Shown here piece by piece: positions 56,978 through 64,000 of a stretch of 64,000 nt of DNA (position 1 is the first letter of the stretch; each line of letters starts with the position of its first letter). A program made the position numbers and the translations under genes. The DNA comes from Adineta ricciae (lineage: Eukaryota; Rotifera; Eurotatoria; Adinetida; Adinetidae): NCBI GenBank assembly GCA_905250025.1, contig CAJNOJ010000052.1:331054-395053 (forward strand), written 5' to 3'. The notes under the pieces were generated by a model, which was not told the DNA's origin, did not search any database, and saw only the letters and a program-made list of their open reading frames with translations.

Positions 56978-57086
56978 AAGGCGATATATGACTTCTGAAA
57001 AACTTTATTCCATGTAAAAATGCGGAGAAAGAACATAAACAGTTAAATAATAAAAAATAAGGAATATAAATGAAAAGAATTTGTCA

Positions 57087-60000
57087 TTAAACCGCGTCTA
57101 TCTGTTTACCAAATGATAAAAAGATTTGCTCAAGTGTTGTTTGTGTTATGGTATAAGTTTCAATTTTTAATAGTTCTTTATTTTCTTCAAGTAGTTGAAA
57201 AAGATCAGCTGGTGTACCATTTCTTGCTTGAAATGTAGCTGTTGAATGTGTTTTCTCGGACATTTGAAAACCGAATTCTGATTTTGATAGTAAAAATGCT
57301 TGTACGTTATCAATTGCTTGGCCTTGAACATCACCTGAATGAAATTTCACTTTGATTGATATTGAGTAACCATGACCAAACTTGGATTTCAAATGTTGAA
57401 TTGTGCCCAAACATGCCAACTGACCATAGTACATGATACCAAGACGATTACAGACACGTTCACTAAATAGAACTGACAATGACTCATCAATTGTTTCCTA
57501 TCGTCTCTTTTACCATTCATCCATGGAGTGACTTGTCAAAATGATTGTTAGTTTCGCTTTGACAGCATTTAAAAAGATTTCTTGCATTCGTTGTCGAGCA
57601 TTTGGATCAACACCTGTCGTTGGTTCGTCGAGAATTGTGACTAATGGTGGTCCTGTAAAGAGACATAGGTATAAAACTAAATGACACGAGTTTCATGATT
57701 ACCAATCAATGCAAGTGCAGCATGTAATCGTCGTTTCGTTCCTCCACTGAGTTGATGGATGTAATTGTGAAGAAATGGATCAAGTAAAAACAATGAACTG
57801 ATAGTTTGTACCATAGAGCGAACTCGTGAGAAAGGTACAGCACGTATTCGTGCTAGAAGATACAGAGCATCTTGAACAGTTAAGAATTCCATTCGACAAT
57901 CTTGCTGTGGACAATAACCGAGATGGCGTAGCGATCTAAGACGACGTTTGACATTTTGTCCATCGATGTAAGCAGTTCCTTGTGTTGCTGTTTCATCACC
58001 AACAAGAATACGAAATGTTGTTGTTTTGCCTGCACCCTATGAAATATGAAAAGAAAGGAATAGTGGTGTTGAAATGAGGATGTTTAGAAGTGTTACATTG
58101 TAACCGAGTAGACCAAAAGCTTCGCCACGTTTCGCACCGAATGTCAGATGATTGACAGCGAGAACATTTCGTCCTGGGAAATGCTTAACTAAGTCATGAA
58201 CAACCATATGATCAGTTTCTTGTTGTTCTGTTACCGCAGCCTCTGCGTTTACATGACGTTGTGTTAATGCCAATTGGTCTAAATTCAAAATGCGTCGACG
58301 TTCAGCTAGAACATCACTATCAAGTGTATTTTCATCGAACTGCGCTGGAGCTTTATAAAGAAGTGACTTAAACGATATATTAACATAGCCACAATCTATT
58401 GCGGTTAAGAGCAATAACGGCACAATTATGTGTGCGATAAGAATGATCCAATTTACAGCCATCGTATCATCCCCAGTACGCGAGAAAATAGTGATTTGAC
58501 CAGCCATTAGTTGACAAAATCGACTTTTGCCTGCTAAAATGTATGTCACTATTGCTTGTGCATTCACTGTTGGTGAAAGTAGATTCAGCACCCAATAAGA
58601 TATATTTAGAGCGCTTTGTACCTTGAGTAATGCTAGTATCATCAGTAAGATAGTACTAATCAAATGAATTAAGACCAACACGATCATTACAGTTAATCCA
58701 CACTAAACGAAATAATCAAAAACAACACTGAAGAAAACATTGATAGAAAGATTTTCATACGAGAATGTCACTTCGAATGAGTTTTGTCACCAGATATGTA
58801 AATGGCAAAGCTGCCATAGTAATGAGTATACTCAATGGATAGAATTGTACTCTTAAATCCCATGCGCTAGCAAATTCGATCGTGAGCATAGCTGCTGCTG
58901 CTGATTGTGTTTTAGGTACACCGTTAAAAGCAACATCAAATAAGCAATACATAGCAAGTAAGTAGCAGAACCAAATAACAGAACTAATCACATCGAATAT
59001 GTAGTTGAAAAGCCAATATAATGCTGGACTAGAATTGCAAATTTTCATTTAAAGAGCATTCTTTAGTGACAAAGATTTGATACGGATAAACTTACTGTAG
59101 ACCACTAATGTTTTGTAAAGACAAAAAGTTATCACTGCGTTCGCTAGTTAAAAATACGGCTGTGTATAAGAATATTGCATAGTACACGAATCTAAACCGG
59201 AAAGCCATGATCATTCAGAATCTTCGTATTTATCGTGAAGAAAACTTACACATCTAATATTAATCCGAATGGTAAAATTTTGATAAAACACGAAACAATA
59301 TTCAAGACAGCAATAGCACCGCTAACAGATGGTTCAACTGTGAAATTTCCGGTTCTCCTATAAATAAGCGTTGATTGAATTGATGCACTTGTATCACCTA
59401 ATGCATATTTATAGAATAAATTCGATGCAACTGAAATGACTTCATAGCCAGTGATCAAATTCGACGATAAGGTCTGTATTTTGTAAGTGTCACCTTGTGG
59501 AGGAGGAATTTGAAAAGCGAGATAAATGTCTGTATACGTATAAGGATGATCCATTCGTTTTTCTAGAAGAGCAATAATGAATGAAAAGTTCTTTGTTTCA
59601 CACTGATGAAAACTTACGCCAAATATATCGATTTAGTTCAGTGATATTCTCTGTTCTTTTCTCAAATTTCAAATCACTTGATTTGGCTCCGACAGCTTCT
59701 TGGAAGTAATCTTCAAAAACAGGATTTGATGTGTATAGAATTGTTTGAGGATTGAGTAAAGTTGCTTGCATTTTAAAAGTATCGCCACTGCCCTGTGTTG
59801 GTGCAATAATATTCGATAGTAGATTGTATATGATTGGTAATAACAAAACAATAAGAGTCAATCCCCATCGGCGATATCGAATCACCAATGTTTTCATCAG
59901 TAAGCCATACAGTTGACTTAAATAGTATTGCCATCCGGTAAGAAAATATTGATTCTCAAAAACTTGACGGCATTGTTCATCTAAGAAGAAGAAAAGTTTT

Positions 60001-63000
60001 GTTTCGTGTATTGAATAACGAAGCAGTTTATACTAACCTATACGTTCCATGGTGACCGTGGTTGTTTCAGAGTCGCTTTCGTCTTTGGTATCATTGGTGA
60101 TTTTCAGAAATACGTCATCCATGGTACTATTCTGAACACCATAACTTTTGATCATATTTTTCGATTTCATCACATCGAGTTGTCGTAATGCTTGAACAAA
60201 TCGATCGTCTGGCTGTTGATTTGTACGGAAGACAATATCACCACCAGGTATATCACTTTCAGCTGCCATTTTAGGTAAATAAGTATGTAATTCATCAGCA
60301 ATTACATTTGCATTCTGATTGGATTGTCGATTGACAACTAACTTATAACCTACAATTGCAAATGAAAACGAAAGAATTTATCATGATCATCTTTATCGTT
60401 TTACCTGAGCCATATTGTTCCTTGAGTTTTGCTGATGTTCCATCTGCTTTGATGATTCCATTTGTAATGATCATGATTCGATCGGAGAGTGCATCACTTT
60501 CTTCCATGAAATGTGTTGTCAATAACAGAGTTTTTCCTTCCTTCATTGTGCGTAACCAATCCCATAATAAACGACGATTTGTTGGATCAAGTCCACTTGA
60601 TGGCTGAAACAAAGCGATACGAATTGTTTCTGACTATCAGAAGAAAGCTAAAGTGAATGATTACTTCATCAAGTAAGATAATTCTTGTATCGCCAACGAA
60701 AGCACATGCTAATGAGAGACGTCTTTTCATTCCACCTGACAATGCATTGCAAAACATATCTTTAGAATTCTCAAGATTAACCAGTCGAAGCATTTCGTCA
60801 GATATTTGTTGTTTGTATTTGCCGAATCCTCTAGCCGATGCATAGAATTGTAATTGTTCTTCGATGGTCAATAGATCGAAGAGAATGTCATGTTGTGGAC
60901 AATATCCGATTGATTTTCTCAGCATATCAATGTTGGATGTGGTATCGTAGTCGGATCCATTGGGATTGGCCATGGAAATTGTGCCTGATGTTTGTTTATA
61001 GATTCCGATGAGACAATTGAAGATAGTAGTTTTTCCTGAACCGTTGGGTCCGAGTAATGAAGTGATTTGATTTTCATAGAGATCAAATGAAACATCATTG
61101 ACAGCGATTTTGTCAGGTCCAAATTTCTTCACGAGATGATCAACATGAACAACGGGTGTACCAATTGAATTACTTCGTGCCAATGATAGATTTTGTGTGG
61201 ATAATGTTGCTGCACGATTATCATAAGAATAAATCTGATTTTTCATCGGTGGTCTACGCCAATATTCTCGTTTGAATAGAAAATTCCATTCTTGTGGAAT
61301 ACCATATTCACCTAAAATGTACAAAGAAAATATAGTATATGACAAATTGTCGAATGACTTTACCAGGAAAGACTTTTTCAAAATACCACGACAATGCCCA
61401 ATAGAGCAATGAACTTACGATCATTACTACCAGTGTTGAAAAATACACCGGTACATGACGATAAATCGTTTGAAATATTGCTACATCTTTTCTAGCTAAA
61501 TCATACAATACTGCTTGCTAAATAGAACACGATCCAATAAAAAATCTGAACAAAAAAACAAGTCTTAAATACATACCTGAAAGAGCGAGCGCATACCAAA
61601 GAATGGGCATAGTAATATCAGAAGATATTGTATTCCAGCGGGCCATGCTAATATCCAAGTATAAACGTAATTGGCAACAAAACAAAGCAGAAGTGTAAAG
61701 ACGACAGCACGAATGTTTGAACTAAACATTTGTGAGTTCATAATACAAAAAGCAATTAATTGGAAACCGTAGATGAAAAAACCAAAGAAGAGTGTACCAA
61801 AATTGACTGTATTAAGATACGCTTCACCGTTAAATTTTGTTTTGCATGCAATGCATATGATCACAACAAAAACAACGAGGATAATCATGGTTCTAAAAGT
61901 AATAGTTAGTAGAGGTTTTTGTGAGAAATTTAGGCTTTACCGAATTGCTTGTGCGATGTTATTGAGAATAGGTTCGATCCCAAGAACCTTAAGGATTTCT
62001 TTTACCTTAGCATTTTTTTCCCGGATTAAACTGGTGAGAAGAATTAAATACCTAGATAGACTCGAATCATGAAATTAAACCTTCCTCAAATGATGATTTC
62101 ACTTACGGGATAAGAAAAATTCCATCAAGTAAAGATAACATTGTGCCGAGAAAACTTGCCTCCGAAGCTATAGACCCAATTCGATAACTCAGCCATAAGT
62201 ATAACAAGGCTTTATCTTACTATAGAGAAAATCCGTGCGAAATGGTGTGCATGTCATCAGATTACGTTCTAGCTCATATTGAATCGGCCGACTGGTTTGA
62301 TACTCCATCAATAGCGAATCAACGAAAATCTTCACATCGGTAAAGTGCGGTAACTCAGATCCATGTTTACCTTCGAAATCCGTTGTATTTGATCGATCAG
62401 AAATGTAGCCTATACGATTCGAAAACGAGTTAATGTTACCGGACAAATAACAGGTGTTTGCATACCTGGATTTTTAAAGGCTAAAAATGATGTATCGATA
62501 GGCATGTTCTGTAAAATAGTATTTGGTGTTCGAACGATAATATTATCTAACCATAAGAAAGATGGTGATAAAAAGAAGATTTAAAGAAGTTCGTTTCTTT
62601 ATATTTACAAGTAATTTTTCGATCTTTCTTCAAATCCGACGTTGCAGTCAAATCGATGATCACTGTATTTACTGTTGTGTTTTGTAACAGTAGATTGTCT
62701 TCAGTATCATCTCGACTTTTACTCCTTAAAATATGCAAAATAGTTAGAATCGCTCACACACTTGGTTAGATTCATTACCAAACTGTCGTTCGCTGTCCAC
62801 AATCCATACTGGCAAGTCTCGTTCGAGCATGTTGGACGAATTCTTGAATATCGGACCTATCTGGTTCGAACACAATACTTGTCTCATTTGATATAACTGA
62901 TATATGACCCGAATCCCAACTTCGACCTCCATAACCTGGTGGAAATTTAAAACAATTCAGAAAAAGATCCTTGGATGAAATCGGTGGCATTGTTAGATTT

Positions 63001-63281
63001 TGCGAACACGGATAACGATTTCTCGTTCCTGGCAAGCCTCCCTCGCTACTTGTTGTTGCATCATTTAATTTATTAACTCCGTAGCGCAGTAAGAACAATA
63101 TGATGATAATAATCAGTGGAAATATAAGTTCGCATAGAATTGTTGGAAGACAATTGCAACATCGCTGACGATATGAATATCGAACTGAGCGTTTCAGTAA
63201 TAGATTGAGTTTCTTTGTCGAACTAATCGGTTCGTATTCGGTTTTGATTAACGGTTGCTGCAGAGTGTCACTTTGTGCCAT
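57087..63281 (-). CDS. ABCA-family full ABC transporter
   Basis: Membrane ATPase; ABCA proteins move lipids or sterols across membranes. ATG at 63281 (MAQSDTLQQPLIKTEYEP), stop TAA at 57087-57089; about two dozen exons. Order: N-terminal span (LIFPLIIIIILFLLRYG), glycosylated extracellular loop, transmembrane bundle near 62.1-61.4 kb, then NBD1. NBD1 has Walker A GPNGSGKTT (near 61.05 kb), signature ALSGGMKRRLSLA, and Walker B IILLDE followed by PSSGLDPTN across a splice. The second half begins near 59.9 kb with another span, loop and bundle, then NBD2 (Walker A split at GYN/GAGKTTTF, signature LSGGTKRRLHAALA, Walker B LVTILDEPTTGVDP, SHSMDE). The C-terminal regulatory segment ends FLSFGKQIDAV. 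Both ATP sites look intact. ABCA-type NBDs are clear; the subtype is not assigned. Confidence 0.92.
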
Positions 63282-63588
63282 TCGACAATCTGCGCTCGCT
63301 TGATGATTCAGTTTGGCAAAAGAACTGTAATTGGTCTTATAAATTGTATCCTTTTATTTCTTGATTTCAACCACTATCAGTGAGTAATGTGTTCTTCTAG
63401 GTTGAAAAACAGAAAAGATTAGATAAAACGTGTAAAAGTATTGGATTTCTTGTATGATCTGTTTACCGACGCCCTCTTTACCTTTATTTTCATTTGATAA
63501 TGTATTATTATCATTAGTCACCAACCAAACAGTTGTTTTTTATGTCTTGTCTTAAATACACAAACAGAGATAAAATTGTACGAATTCT

Positions 63589-64000
63589 ATGTCACCAATT
63601 CCAAAGTCTTGGCACTGGAAGCAGCTAAAATTAACACTAATATGTGTCACATGCGCTTTATCAGGAGTGTTTTTCTTATTATTTAATTTTTATCTTGCGA
63701 CTGTATTTGCTCTTGTTTGGTCAACATTCGTCATAAAGAATGCTTATTTTTGTCCAATTAATTTGAAGATACTCTACGCAAGGTAAGCAGCAAGTGTTTT
63801 TGTATGAATATTGGATTAAACGATATTTTGATCAGATTCTTCTTTGAATTTCTATTGGAAAAACCAGATCTTTTGTCTCAATTTCGACCATTGTATGTAA
63901 ATTGTTCGAATGATTTCGAGATTGATATTTGATTTGGATTTACTTGTAGTGGTCTAGATTTATTCAATACACAACTACATGATTATTCAATATCATACAA
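63589..64000 (+). CDS. N-terminal part of a membrane protein, cut by the window edge
   Basis: ATG at 63589. Exon 1 encodes MSPIPKSWHWKQLKL followed by a long hydrophobic stretch that could be one or two membrane spans (LICVTCALSGVFFLLFNFYL, TVFALVWSTFVI). Two further short exons begin near 63836 and 63952, giving EFLLEKPDLLSQFRP and then LDLFNTQLHDYS before the sequence ends. The pattern of a short-chain E/F-L-x-x-P-x-L then L-D-x-x-x-x-x-L-x-D-Y-S faintly recalls the start of DUF885-type peptidase-like proteins, but too little is present to claim that. Divergent from ABCA with 307 bp between ATGs. Confidence 0.6.

Noticed and set aside
57458..57530. Apparent break in ABCA NBD2 after SHSMDE
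   Set aside because: A 50-odd-bp intron with its acceptor at CTATTTAG restores C-E-x-x-C-N-R in frame, so the gene is not broken here.
61960..61985. GGTTCGATCCC, resembling a tRNA T-arm
   Set aside because: It falls inside an ABCA exon that reads in frame; no acceptor stem or anticodon arm around it.

Overview
This window is nuclear DNA from a small-genome animal. The genes are spliced with GT-AG introns that are mostly 50-70 bp, and both strands carry tightly packed animal orthologues: PDE1, MECOM/EVI1, axonemal dynein DNAH10, kinesin-13, kinesin-1, SIAE, muscle LIM proteins and an ABCA transporter. The very short introns, gene density, AT-rich spacers and one decayed gene resembling an F-box/LRR-like family I associate with bdelloid rotifers make a bdelloid (Adineta/Rotaria type) my best guess. 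This is inferred from style and from memory of the family; no marker gene proves it.

Layout. 217-1945 (+): 3' part of a PDE1-type cyclic-nucleotide phosphodiesterase. 2332-3123 (+): small cysteine-rich single-pass protein with PPxY motifs. 3400-5243 (-): MECOM/EVI1-type zinc-finger regulator with no visible N-terminus. 5244-7838: non-coding, with a single N at 5550 and a 112-bp inverted repeat. 7839-29148 (-): a complete many-exon DNAH10, holding a whole kinesin-13 gene (21994-24185) in one enlarged intron. 29773-31503 (+): intronless secreted Ly6-like protein with a doubled ectodomain. 33529-36080 (+): a probably myristoylated orphan, duplicated by assembly around the N at 35780. 36647-37403 (-): orphan membrane protein.

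38688-42472 (-): kinesin-1 heavy chain. 43234-45075 (-): sialate O-acetylesterase, head-to-head over 263 bp with a coiled-coil orphan (45339-47189, +). 47836-48720: decayed F-box/LRR-like gene. 49057-49970: decayed duplicate of the SIAE/coiled-coil locus, shared promoter included. 51423-51974 and 52177-52748 (+): tandem single-LIM muscle proteins. 53554-54717 (-) and 55256-56977 (+): two orphans. 57087-63281 (-): full-length ABCA transporter. 63589-64000 (+): start of a membrane protein that runs off the window.

Together: three microtubule motor genes lie within 35 kb (ciliary inner-arm dynein, microtubule-depolymerising kinesin-13, cargo kinesin-1). I see no operon-like or biosynthetic logic. 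The strongest architectural signals are the nested kinesin-13 gene, a 12-nt microexon inside the dynein AAA1 P-loop, the decayed promoter-containing duplication, and two single-N joints each flanked by repeats. Exon boundaries were read by eye from splice sites and protein similarity. ATG positions were checked in the sequence, because several long reading frames here begin at TTG rather than ATG.
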